Origin: Candidatus Scybalocola faecigallinarum | Lineage (GTDB): Bacteria > Bacillota > Clostridia > Lachnospirales > Lachnospiraceae | DNA length: 64,000 bases | Direction of reading: 5' to 3' | Assembly: GCA_018711005.1 (NCBI GenBank) | Contig: DVIT01000013.1 | Span: forward strand, 1-64,000 | The notes under the pieces: generated by a model | Told to the model about the DNA's origin: nothing | Database searches by the model: none | What the model saw: only the letters and a program-made list of their open reading frames with translations | Translations under genes and position numbers: made by a program | Shown: positions 49,794 through 57,008 of the stretch, one piece after another | Layout: each line of letters starts with the position of its first letter | How positions within the stretch are numbered: the stretch's first letter is position 1

Positions 49794-50487
49794 ATACGTC
49801 TTTTGTGCTGCGGCTTTTGCTGTGGATCCGGTGGACGGCTTCGTTCATATGCTCCAGATAATGGGCATCCGAGTTGGTGATGATGCGGCACTTTTCCAGA
49901 TAGGGATGACAGCTGAGAAGCATTGGGATATTTTCTTTGTTTTTAACCTCCACGCATGTAAAACAGCTGTCGGGAGGGATAAATCCCAGATTGGATAAAA
50001 GGCTTGTGGAATCTTTATCAATATGGGCCGGGATCATAATCCCGTGATAACGCTCAGTCAGCTGAAATACATGGTCAATAGATATATCTGTGGCATTAAT
50101 GAGCAGGTTGGGAAATGTGCCAATTACAGAATCATCCGGCCCACAGATGGTCTGGCGGCCGAAAATTTCTTCGTTGTTAGGGAAGGGGATCAGCCGCTGT
50201 TCCACCAGGGCGTCAAAGGCCATAGCATCCTCCAGGGTTTCAAACAGGCAAAGCACATGGACCTCCTCACTGGTGGTCAGCTCCATACCGGGAATAACCG
50301 TCAGCCCTAAGGGGGCGGCGGCTTTCATGACCGCAGGACAGTTTTTGCAGGAATTGTGATCCGTTACAGCGATCACATCCAGCCCGATCAGGGCAGCAAG
50401 TCCTGTAATATTTGCCGGGGTCATATCATCATCGCCGCATGGAGAAAGGCATGAGTGAATATGAAGATCATAGGAAAGTGAAAGCAT
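49771..50487 (-). CDS. PHP-domain metal-dependent phosphoesterase
   Basis: The 238-residue protein opens LSYDLHIHSCLSPCGDDDMT, with the HIHS metal-ligand motif of PHP domains, and continues IAVTDHNSCKNC, VIPGMELTT, MIPAHIDKD and ITNSDAHYLEHM, giving the expected His/Asp/Glu ligands. AAAGGAGG lies before the ATG at 50487; an upstream in-frame ATG overlaps the neighbouring DRTGG gene. It is the last gene of the leftward hydrogenase-linked operon. Substrate unknown; hydrolysis of a phosphate-containing signal molecule or nucleotide is a reasonable guess from family and context. Confidence 0.88.
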   Translation of the reverse strand: MLSLSYDLHIHSCLSPCGDDDMTPANITGLAALIGLDVIAVTDHNSCKNCPAVMKAAAPLGLTVIPGMELTTSEEVHVLCLFETLEDAMAFDALVEQRLIPFPNNEEIFGRQTICGPDDSVIGTFPNLLINATDISIDHVFQLTERYHGIMIPAHIDKDSTSLLSNLGFIPPDSCFTCVEVKNKENIPMLLSCHPYLEKCRIITNSDAHYLEHMNEAVHRIHSKSRSTKDVLKSLVSV

Positions 50488-50552
50488 AGCCGCCTCCTTT
50501 TTTGCGGGTTTTTGACAGGGAATGGAGTTATTATGCGCCAGATTTCCCGGAC

Positions 50553-50891
50553 TTACGATTCCCCAAGCAGCTGCCATATTTTCAGGGCTGCGTCAAAAAC
50601 CGGCATAGTGGTGGAAAATACAGGGATTTCTTCCTGGATGGCCCTTTGCCTGCAAACATCATCAAAGGCTGTGCCTTCGGCAAGGATAATACATGCGCAG
50701 TCGGTTAAAGCGGCTACAGCCAGGGTATTCAGGTTGGCCATGACCGTGACCCAGGCACAGTCCTGAGGCGCCCGGCTCATGGCAATGCTGAGCAGATCGC
50801 AGCAAAAGGGAACGCTGATGCTGCGGTCTGTATTTGAAGGAATGCAGATCCGGGTAAAAATATCCCGGTCGATCAATGTCTGTACAGTCAT
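50553..50891 (-). CDS. DRTGG-domain protein (second of two)
   Basis: The 112-residue protein resembles the DRTGG ligand-binding fold, as does its paralogue at 52928-53281. Shared features are a short N-terminal helix (TVQTLIDRD versus TVQDIKDLL), a central VTVMANLNTLAVAALTDCAC segment and a strand-rich IPVFSTTMPVFDAAL end. Stand-alone DRTGG proteins occur beside [FeFe]-hydrogenase genes in many clostridia, with no proven role. AAGGAGAGG precedes the ATG. It sits between the sensory hydrogenase-like gene (16 nt) and the PHP gene in one leftward operon. A small-molecule sensor role is inferred. Confidence 0.8.
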   Translation of the reverse strand: MTVQTLIDRDIFTRICIPSNTDRSISVPFCCDLLSIAMSRAPQDCAWVTVMANLNTLAVAALTDCACIILAEGTAFDDVCRQRAIQEEIPVFSTTMPVFDAALKIWQLLGES

Positions 50892-50906
50892 GGAAACCTC
50901 TCCTTC

Positions 50907-52454
50907 TTAGTAATAGGGGCATATATAGGCGCAGTGGACACAGTCCCCTTTTCCGGGACATGCAGCCTGAAATGGGGCGGAAGTCCGGGATTGGGGGGCA
51001 TCTTCCTTAAGTTCTGTGGCATGGAGGGACGGATCTGAGACGGATTCCTTTTTCTTTCCCCCTTCGTTTTGGGCTTCTAAATGGGCATCCAGCAGGGAAA
51101 CCTCGCCCATGAGCTTTTCAATGTACTGGCGGACGCTGGCCGTGCTTATGGAACTGTCGGCCCCGGACTGGCTGACGCTGTCCAAAAGCTCCATATAGTT
51201 GCCGGCCAGCTCGTGGATATGGTTTTTCAGGACAGGAATACAAAAATCCTTTGTGGCATCGCCCCGGACGATATCCTCTGCCAGGGCGCGGCATGTAGGC
51301 GCGCCGCAGGCGCCGCAGTCCAGTCCGGGAAATTGGCCGCACAAAGTTTCCACCTCTTTCAGCATGCGGATGCTTTCGGAAAAAGTGGAACCAAGGCGGA
51401 ATACCGGCTCATATTCCACAGGATCAGTCCAGGCCATGGGGGCATTTTCATAATCCTCTAAATGGTTCATGGATACAGGAAGATATTTATTCAGATGCTT
51501 AAGCTTGGCTTTGGCAACGTAAGGATTTTCCACGGTAAGGACACCGCCCACACAGCCGCCGTTGCATGCGTTAAGCTCAATAAACTGAAGGCGTCCGAAC
51601 TTTTCATCCTCCATATCTTCAAGGACGCGGATCACATTTTCAATACCATCCGCAGCAAGATAGCTGTCGGTGATCAGCCCGCCGGCTTCTCCGCCGGCGC
51701 CGCCCCAGCCGACGCCGATGCGTCCGGACATGGACAGCTCCTTAGGATTTTGCCGGGCCCGCTGCATCAGAGGAAGCAGCAGGGGATAAACGTCCTTTAT
51801 GGCAAGAACATGGTCGATCTGGCTTTTGCTCACGCCAAGGGGCGAATGGGCGTAGGTGACTTTGGAAGGGCATGGGGAAATAAATACAATGCCAATATCT
51901 TCAGGATCCAGTCCGGTATTTTTTACAGCCCGTTCCCGGGCCAGCCTGGCAGCCACTTCTACCGGAGGGTTCAAAGGCAGAAGATGTTCAATAAGGTTTG
52001 GAAAACGGACGCGTATAAGCCGTACGACCGACGGACAGGCCGTGCTGATCAGGGGCCATTTTTCAGGGTGTTCGCTTACATACTCCCGGGAGGCGGCGCT
52101 GACCAGCTCTGCCCCTGCGCTTACCTCAAAAATATCGTCAAAGCCAAGGTAGATCAGGGCGGTGAGGACAATGTTAATGTCATCCAGATGATTAAACTGG
52201 CTGTACAGAGTGGGTGCCGGAAGGGCAACGGTATACTTGTATTTTTTCAGCACATCTACAGAGTCTCTGCGTATAAGCTTTGCATGGTGGGGACAAATGC
52301 GGACACACTCGCCGCAGTCAATACAGAACTTTCCCGTAATGACCGCCTTCCCGTGACGGACACGGATGGCCTGAGTGGGACAGCGCTTTATACAGTTAAT
52401 GCAGCCCATGCACAGTTCTTCGTCCAGATAGACGGAATGAAAAAATTTGTCCAT
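50907..52454 (-). CDS. Sensory-type [FeFe]-hydrogenase-like protein with extra Fe-S domains
   Basis: The 515-residue protein has two ferredoxin-type [4Fe-4S] sites (C15/18/21/25, C44/47/50/54). An H-cluster domain follows with STACPSVV (C140), ISPCPSK (C195) and LNACNGGCVGG (C297, C301), so four cluster cysteines are kept while the proton-relay Cys of TSCCP is Ala. Next comes CGACGAPTC, an Fe-S motif seen in RnfB-like domains. The variable tail ends with more cysteines (ACPGKGDCVHCAYICPYY). The ATG at 52454 follows GGAGGTG. Low catalytic rate and a sensing or regulatory role are expected. It is flanked by DRTGG, anti-sigma-like and PHP genes. Confidence 0.85.
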   Translation of the reverse strand: MDKFFHSVYLDEELCMGCINCIKRCPTQAIRVRHGKAVITGKFCIDCGECVRICPHHAKLIRRDSVDVLKKYKYTVALPAPTLYSQFNHLDDINIVLTALIYLGFDDIFEVSAGAELVSAASREYVSEHPEKWPLISTACPSVVRLIRVRFPNLIEHLLPLNPPVEVAARLARERAVKNTGLDPEDIGIVFISPCPSKVTYAHSPLGVSKSQIDHVLAIKDVYPLLLPLMQRARQNPKELSMSGRIGVGWGGAGGEAGGLITDSYLAADGIENVIRVLEDMEDEKFGRLQFIELNACNGGCVGGVLTVENPYVAKAKLKHLNKYLPVSMNHLEDYENAPMAWTDPVEYEPVFRLGSTFSESIRMLKEVETLCGQFPGLDCGACGAPTCRALAEDIVRGDATKDFCIPVLKNHIHELAGNYMELLDSVSQSGADSSISTASVRQYIEKLMGEVSLLDAHLEAQNEGGKKKESVSDPSLHATELKEDAPQSRTSAPFQAACPGKGDCVHCAYICPYY

Positions 52455-52509
52455 ATCCTTCACCTCCGTTAATAATTTCACATAAATTTTAGAACTGGCC
52501 TAAAAGGCC

Positions 52510-52935
52510 TCAGGCCATTTTAATGACCATGGTTACTGTGGTTCCTACGCCGGGAACAGAGTCGATGGTCATTTCATCCGAATACTTTTTCATATTGGGA
52601 AGGCCCATGCCGGCGCCAAAGCCCAGATTGCGTATATTATCCGGAGCTGTGGAATAGCCGGCCTGCATGGCCTTTTCCACATCCGGGATGCCCGGGCCGA
52701 TATCTGCCAGGACAATCGTAATATCTTCGGGACCGATGGTCACGGTAATCCTGCCGCCATTGGCGTGGATAACCATATTGATCTCCCCTTCGTACATGGC
52801 AATGGCGGTCCTGCGCACCACATCCGGCGGCACGCCGATCTGCTTCAGCTTCCGTTTGACATTGCTGCTGGCTTCTCCGGCACGGGTAAAGTCATCGGGA
52901 GAAACCGTATAATTTAAGATCAGCAGATCATCCAA
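52510..52935 (-). CDS. Anti-sigma-factor-like GHKL ATPase
   Basis: The 141-residue protein is a compact HATPase_c domain: MYEGEINMVIHANGG (N box), LADIGPGIPD (G1) and GFGAGMGLPNMKKYSD (G2), as in RsbW/SpoIIAB kinases. No dimerisation domain or receiver is attached. The likely start is TTG at 52935, 8 nt after GGGGAGGTG; the longer ATG frame would overlap the upstream DRTGG gene by 89 nt. It overlaps that gene by 8 nt and precedes the sensory hydrogenase-like gene. RsbW-like kinases are counteracted by SpoIIE-type phosphatases; one is encoded at 12476-13651, though a link is speculative. Confidence 0.85.
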   Translation of the reverse strand: MDDLLILNYTVSPDDFTRAGEASSNVKRKLKQIGVPPDVVRRTAIAMYEGEINMVIHANGGRITVTIGPEDITIVLADIGPGIPDVEKAMQAGYSTAPDNIRNLGFGAGMGLPNMKKYSDEMTIDSVPGVGTTVTMVIKMA

Positions 52936-53281
52936 TGGAAGCACCTCCCCGCAGTCCTGCAGAATAAAGGATGCCGCAGGCGGAAAACATGGGGAGCTGT
53001 GTGGATAATACGGCAATGTCCCTTTGGGCTGCCAGCTGGATCATGTTTTCATCGGGAACCTTTCCCCGCACAAAGACAAGGCAGACAATGTCCATCATTT
53101 CTGCAGTGCGGATGACCTGGGGATTGCAAAGCCCTGTGATCAGTACAGACTGATCCTTGACAAACGCAAGAACATCGCTCATCATATCAGAACCGCAGGC
53201 GGTGTGGACTTCTCTCGTTAAAAATTCTTCACCGCACAGCAGGCGGGCGTCCAGCAGATCTTTAATATCCTGAACTGTCAT
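52928..53281 (-). CDS. DRTGG-domain protein (first of two)
   Basis: The 117-residue protein is the first gene of the leftward operon. It starts MTVQDIKDLLDARLLCGEEF, has DVLAFVKDQSVLITGLCNPQ and a DIAVLSTQLPMFSACGILY end, and matches the DRTGG fold like its paralogue at 50553. The ATG at 53281 is 9 nt after AGGAGG; the frame is open further upstream but into the repeat at 53331. It may sense a nucleotide or redox metabolite. Promoter at 53372-53400 and the Rex-like site at 53411 lie just upstream. Confidence 0.82.
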   Translation of the reverse strand: MTVQDIKDLLDARLLCGEEFLTREVHTACGSDMMSDVLAFVKDQSVLITGLCNPQVIRTAEMMDIVCLVFVRGKVPDENMIQLAAQRDIAVLSTQLPMFSACGILYSAGLRGGASIG

Positions 53282-53330
53282 AAAAATGTATACCTCCTTC
53301 GGATGATGCCGGGCCAAACCGTTTTGGCTC

Positions 53331-53352
53331 CTGCCCATTTGTCGGGCAACTC
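53331..53352. repeat. Dispersed repeat, TGCCCATTTGTCGGGCAACTC end (copy)
   Basis: CTGCCCATTTGTCGGGCAAC, then TC, matches the terminal part of the 37601-37794 repeat. It lies in the leader of the leftward operon. Confidence 0.6.
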
Positions 53353-53371
53353 TCTGGCTGTTAATATATCC

Positions 53372-53400
53372 AGTATATCATTCGTATTATTTGATTTCAA
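53372..53400 (-). promoter_or_regulatory. Promoter of the leftward DRTGG-hydrogenase-PHP operon
   Basis: Leftward TTGAAA (53395-53400) and TATACT (53372-53377) with a 17-nt spacer. The Rex-like operator begins 11 bp upstream of the -35. Confidence 0.7.
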
Positions 53401-53410
53401 CAAATAGTTA

Positions 53411-53428
53411 TTGTTAAATGCATAACAA
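53411..53428. promoter_or_regulatory. Rex-like operator between the divergent hydrogenase operons
   Basis: TTGTTAAATGCATAACAA matches TTGTTAA-N4-TTAACAA with a single mismatch. It shares its ATAACAA half with the site at 10475-10492. It lies near the leftward promoter and about 110 bp upstream of the rightward one. Confidence 0.7.
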
Positions 53429-53537
53429 TTAAGGAGGTTTTACGTAAATTATAGGGTATTTTTAGAGAAAGGTTATAAAAAAAGCAGAAATTTAACAAAA
53501 AATACGCAAAACTTCTATGGAAAATTGTCAGTGGGAA

Positions 53538-53546
53538 TGTTATAAT
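53538..53546 (+). promoter_or_regulatory. Extended -10 promoter of hydCBA
   Basis: TGTTATAAT: perfect TATAAT at 53541-53546 with the TG of an extended -10; TGGAAA at 53518-53523 is a weak -35 at 17 nt. It predicts a 5' leader of about 135 nt that contains a repeat copy. Confidence 0.6.
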
Positions 53547-53633
53547 GGAAATACTTGTGAACGCTTTTTCGGGGAACGGTCCGGCCACAGGTCCGGAGAA
53601 ACCGCTGCCTTTTTCAGGCGGAGCAAGACTGAC

Positions 53634-53653
53634 CCATGCCCATTTGTCGGGCA
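53634..53653. repeat. Dispersed repeat, TGCCCATTTGTCGGGCA (copy)
   Basis: CCATGCCCATTTGTCGGGCA in the hydC leader, about 35 nt before the start codon. Same end motif as 37601-37794 and 59228-59258. Confidence 0.6.
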
Positions 53654-53687
53654 GTTTATATTTTTACAATGTCAAGGAGGGATTTAC

Positions 53688-54182
53688 TTGAGTTCTACGA
53701 AGCAGACGGTTCCTTTTAACGGGACAAAGGCGCAGGAGGAGCAGCTTCTCAGTGTTATTGCAGAACTTAAATCAGAGCCGGGCGCTTTGATGCCGATCAT
53801 GCAGAAGGCCCAGGAAATCTACGGCTATCTGCCCATTGAAGTGCAGACGATCATTTCCAACGAAACGGGGATACCGCTGGAAAAGATTTACGGTGTGGCC
53901 ACATTTTATTCTCAGTTTGCCCTGAATCCAAAAGGAAGGTACCAGATTTCCGTCTGTCTTGGTACAGCATGTTATGTAAAGGGTTCCGGCGATGTCTATA
54001 ATAAGCTGATGGAGCTTTTAGGCATTGTGGGCGGAGAATGTACACCGGACGGGAAGTTTTCCCTGGATGCCTGCCGCTGTGTAGGCGCCTGCGGCCTTGC
54101 GCCGGTCCTCATGGTGAATGACGACGTTTACGGCCGGCTGACCGTTGATGATATTGCTGGTATACTTGCAAAGTACCAGTAG
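53688..54182 (+). CDS. hydC: Bifurcating hydrogenase subunit C (NuoE-like, [2Fe-2S])
   Basis: The 164-residue subunit is a NuoE homologue: an N-terminal helical part (GALMPIMQKAQEIYGYLPIE) then the thioredoxin-like [2Fe-2S] domain with CLGTACYVKGSGDV and DACRCVGACGLAPV supplying four Cys. The start is TTG at 53688, 7 nt after AAGGAGG; the frame is open upstream to 53517 but runs through the leader repeat and has no other good start. HydC passes electrons between HydB and the rest of the NADH/ferredoxin-dependent complex. It is the first gene of the rightward operon; an ATPase gene follows after 5 nt. Confidence 0.93.
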   Translation: MSSTKQTVPFNGTKAQEEQLLSVIAELKSEPGALMPIMQKAQEIYGYLPIEVQTIISNETGIPLEKIYGVATFYSQFALNPKGRYQISVCLGTACYVKGSGDVYNKLMELLGIVGGECTPDGKFSLDACRCVGACGLAPVLMVNDDVYGRLTVDDIAGILAKYQ

Positions 54183-54187
54183 ACATC

Positions 54188-54745
54188 ATGATGACAGAAA
54201 TTGCGTTAAATGTGCTGGATGTGGCTGAAAATTCTGTGCGTGCCGGGGCCGCGCTGATCAGGATCAGCGTTTTTGCAGATACCCGGGCGGACCGGATGGA
54301 GATCGTGATCGAGGATAACGGGTGCGGCATGACACCGGAACAGATCCGCCAGGTGGAGGATCCTTTTTTTACTACCCGAAAGACCCGTAAAGTAGGCCTT
54401 GGCGTTCCATTTTTTAAATACTCGGCCCAGTGTACCGGCGGGAATTTTAAGATCACATCCCAGGTGGGCCAGGGGACGCGGGTGACAGCGGTTTATGTGC
54501 TGTCCAGTATTGACCGGATGCCTTTGGGGGATATGCCGGGGATCATCCATACATTGATCACATTTAACACTCACATTGATTTTGTGTATACATACTCAGT
54601 GGACGGCCGGGGGTTTACATTAGATACCCGGCAGGTGAAAGAGATCCTGGAAGGGCTGCCTTTGGATACGCCGGAGGTTTCTTCGTATATAGAGGCGTTT
54701 CTTAAGGAGAATACCCGGGAAGCGGATCAGGACGTCCGGCTGTAG
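54188..54745 (+). CDS. GHKL ATPase embedded in the hydrogenase operon
   Basis: The 185-residue protein has HATPase_c motifs NVLDVAENSVRAGAALI (N box), IVIEDNGCGMTPEQ (G1), DPFFTTRKTRKVGLGVPFFK (G2) and a C-terminal 70-residue part without known domain. It lacks the phospho-accepting His and membrane segments of true sensor kinases. Similar ATPases lie between hydC and hydB in related operons such as that of Acetobacterium, with unknown function. A ribosome site is barely visible; the start 5 nt after hydC suggests coupled translation. Regulation of the complex or of a partner protein by phosphorylation is conjecture. Confidence 0.88.
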   Translation: MMTEIALNVLDVAENSVRAGAALIRISVFADTRADRMEIVIEDNGCGMTPEQIRQVEDPFFTTRKTRKVGLGVPFFKYSAQCTGGNFKITSQVGQGTRVTAVYVLSSIDRMPLGDMPGIIHTLITFNTHIDFVYTYSVDGRGFTLDTRQVKEILEGLPLDTPEVSSYIEAFLKENTREADQDVRL

Positions 54746-54819
54746 CTATGGACATGGCGGTGAATGTGAGGACAAAGCAGCAGGAGAGAGCCAAAAATGA
54801 TGAGAAGGAGCGTGAATAT

Positions 54820-55191
54820 ATGAAATCACTTGCAGAATTAAAAGCGATCCGTGAGCGTATGCAGGGCCAGGTGGGGATGCGTTCGGAGGACGATTCCCAG
54901 ATCCGTGTGGTGGTGGGGATGGCCACATGCGGGATTGCCAGCGGCGCCAGACCTGTGCTGAAAACACTGGCGGATGCTGTTCAGGAAAAAAAGCTGTCTA
55001 ACGTTATGGTGACTCAGACCGGATGTATCGGACTGTGCAAATATGAACCTATCGTGGAGGTTATGGAACCGGGAAAGGATAAGGTAACTTATGTTAAGAT
55101 GACTCCGGAAAAAGCGCTGGAGGTTGTGGACCGGCATTTGATCCGAGGCCAGGTTGTGACCGAATACACCCTGGGCAATATTAAACTGTAA
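54820..55191 (+). CDS. [2Fe-2S] ferredoxin-domain protein (HydD-like)
   Basis: The 123-residue protein has a short helical N-terminus (KSLAELKAIRERMQGQVGM) then a thioredoxin-like [2Fe-2S] domain with ATCGIASGARPVLKTL and TGCIGLCKYEPIVEV. Only three Cys (TCGIASG, GCIGLC) are in the usual places, so cluster binding may be altered or use another ligand. AAGGAG lies 9 nt before the ATG at 54820; an earlier ATG at 54748 has no site. It sits between the ATPase and hydB, 12 nt before hydB, and is probably an accessory electron carrier or structural subunit. Confidence 0.85.
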   Translation: MKSLAELKAIRERMQGQVGMRSEDDSQIRVVVGMATCGIASGARPVLKTLADAVQEKKLSNVMVTQTGCIGLCKYEPIVEVMEPGKDKVTYVKMTPEKALEVVDRHLIRGQVVTEYTLGNIKL

Positions 55192-55203
55192 GGAGGACTG
55201 GCG

Positions 55204-56994
55204 ATGTATCGTTCACATGTATTGGTCTGCGGGGGTACCGGATGTACGTCTTCCGGCAGTCAGAAGATCATTGACGCACTGGAAAGAGAACTGGAAAAGA
55301 ACGGGCTTACCGACGAGGTCTCTGTGGTTAAGACCGGGTGTCACGGCCTTTGCGCCCTTGGCCCTATTATGGTGGTTTATCCGGAAGCCAGCTTTTATTC
55401 CATGGTAAAGGAAGAAGATGTTCCTGAGATCGTATCAGAGCATTTATTAAAGGGCCGTGTGGTTTCACGGCTGTTATATAAGGAGACAGTAACTGAGGAC
55501 GGGATCCGTTCCCTGAATGACACGGATTTTTATAAGAAGCAGACGCGTATTGCTCTGAGAAACTGCGGTGTCATCGATCCGGAAAATATTGATGAATATA
55601 TCGGCACCGGCGGCTATGAGGCTCTGGGCAAGGTGCTGACAGAGATGACGCCGGACGATGTGATCCAGACGATCCTGGACTCCGGCTTAAGAGGCAGAGG
55701 CGGCGCCGGCTTCCCTACAGGACTTAAGTGGAAGTTTGCTTCCGGGAACCGGGGCAATGTGCAGAAGTATGTATGCTGTAATGCCGACGAGGGCGATCCG
55801 GGGGCATTTATGGACCGTTCGGTGCTTGAGGGTGATCCCCACGTTGTGCTTGAGGCTATGGCTATTGCCGGCTATGCCATTGGCGCGGATCAGGGCTATA
55901 TTTATGTCCGGGCCGAGTATCCTATTGCTGTAGAGCGTTTGCGTATTGCCATTGATCAGGCCAGAGCCTATGGTCTGCTTGGAAAAAATATTTTTGATAC
56001 AGGATTTAATTTTGATATTGATCTGCGTCTTGGGGCCGGCGCTTTCGTGTGCGGCGAGGAGACGGCTCTTATGACATCCATTGAGGGCAAGCGGGGCGAA
56101 CCCCGCCCCCGTCCGCCATTCCCGGCAGTGAAGGGGCTCTTTGGCCAGCCGACCATTTTAAATAATGTGGAAACTTATGCCAATATTCCCCAGATCATTT
56201 TAAACGGGCCTGAGTGGTTTTCGTCTATGGGTACGGAAAAGTCCAAGGGCACCAAGGTATTTGCCCTGGGCGGCAAGGTGAATAATACCGGCCTTGTGGA
56301 GATCCCTATGGGAACAACACTGCGCACTGTTATTGAGGAGATCGGCGGGGGCATTCCCAACGGAAAGAAGTTTAAAGCAGCTCAGACCGGCGGTCCTTCC
56401 GGCGGCTGCATCCCGGCAGAGCATTTTGATGTGCCTATTGATTATGACAATCTGCTGGCCATTGGCTCCATGATGGGCTCCGGCGGCCTGATCGTTATGG
56501 ACGAAGATAACTGTATGGTGGATATTGCCAAGTTCTTCCTGGAGTTTACTGTGGATGAATCCTGCGGCAAGTGTACGCCGTGCCGGGTAGGAACGAAGCG
56601 CATGTATGAGATCCTGGACAAGATCACCAAGGGCCAGGGTACGTTGGAGGATATTGATAAGCTGGAAGAACTGTGCTACTACATTAAGGATAATGCTTTA
56701 TGCGGCCTGGGCCAGACTGCGCCCAACCCTGTGCTTTCCACCCTGCGGTATTTCAGAGATGAATATATTGCCCATGTGGTGGATAAAAAGTGTCCCGCCG
56801 GGGTATGTAAGGATCTGCTGTCTTACAAGATCGATCCGGATAAGTGCCGGGGCTGTACCCTGTGTGCCCGTACATGTCCGGCAGATGCCATTGAAGGCAA
56901 GGTTAAGGAAGTCCACTATATTAACCCGGATAAGTGCTTAAAGTGCGGCGCTTGTATGGAAAAATGCCGTTTCGGCGCCATCTACAAAGAATAA
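55204..56994 (+). CDS. hydB: Bifurcating hydrogenase subunit B (NuoF-like flavoprotein)
   Basis: The 596-residue subunit has an N-terminal [2Fe-2S] thioredoxin-like domain (CGGTGCTSSGS, GCHGLCALGP), then the NuoF core with GLRGRGGAGFPTGLKWKF for FMN/NADH binding, CNADEGDPGAFMDR and GAGAFVCGEETALM. A [4Fe-4S] ESCGKCTPCR motif near 455 and two C-terminal ferredoxin sites (CRGCTLCARTCPADAI, CLKCGACMEKCRFGAI) follow. This is the HydB layout. It oxidises NADH, or reduces NAD+, and splits electrons. AAGGAGG precedes the ATG; hydA follows after 14 nt. Confidence 0.96.
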   Translation: MYRSHVLVCGGTGCTSSGSQKIIDALERELEKNGLTDEVSVVKTGCHGLCALGPIMVVYPEASFYSMVKEEDVPEIVSEHLLKGRVVSRLLYKETVTEDGIRSLNDTDFYKKQTRIALRNCGVIDPENIDEYIGTGGYEALGKVLTEMTPDDVIQTILDSGLRGRGGAGFPTGLKWKFASGNRGNVQKYVCCNADEGDPGAFMDRSVLEGDPHVVLEAMAIAGYAIGADQGYIYVRAEYPIAVERLRIAIDQARAYGLLGKNIFDTGFNFDIDLRLGAGAFVCGEETALMTSIEGKRGEPRPRPPFPAVKGLFGQPTILNNVETYANIPQIILNGPEWFSSMGTEKSKGTKVFALGGKVNNTGLVEIPMGTTLRTVIEEIGGGIPNGKKFKAAQTGGPSGGCIPAEHFDVPIDYDNLLAIGSMMGSGGLIVMDEDNCMVDIAKFFLEFTVDESCGKCTPCRVGTKRMYEILDKITKGQGTLEDIDKLEELCYYIKDNALCGLGQTAPNPVLSTLRYFRDEYIAHVVDKKCPAGVCKDLLSYKIDPDKCRGCTLCARTCPADAIEGKVKEVHYINPDKCLKCGACMEKCRFGAIYKE

Positions 56995-57008
56995 TGGAGG
57001 AGTCTGAC

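Noticed and set aside
51462-52472. 336-codon rightward open frame opposite the sensory hydrogenase-like gene
   Set aside because: The other strand encodes a coherent ferredoxin/H-cluster protein; the rightward translation has no motif and low-complexity composition.
53517-53687. Upstream extension of hydC
   Set aside because: The added residues come from the promoter, leader and repeat. TTG at 53688 with AAGGAGG and the conserved NuoE length define the start.
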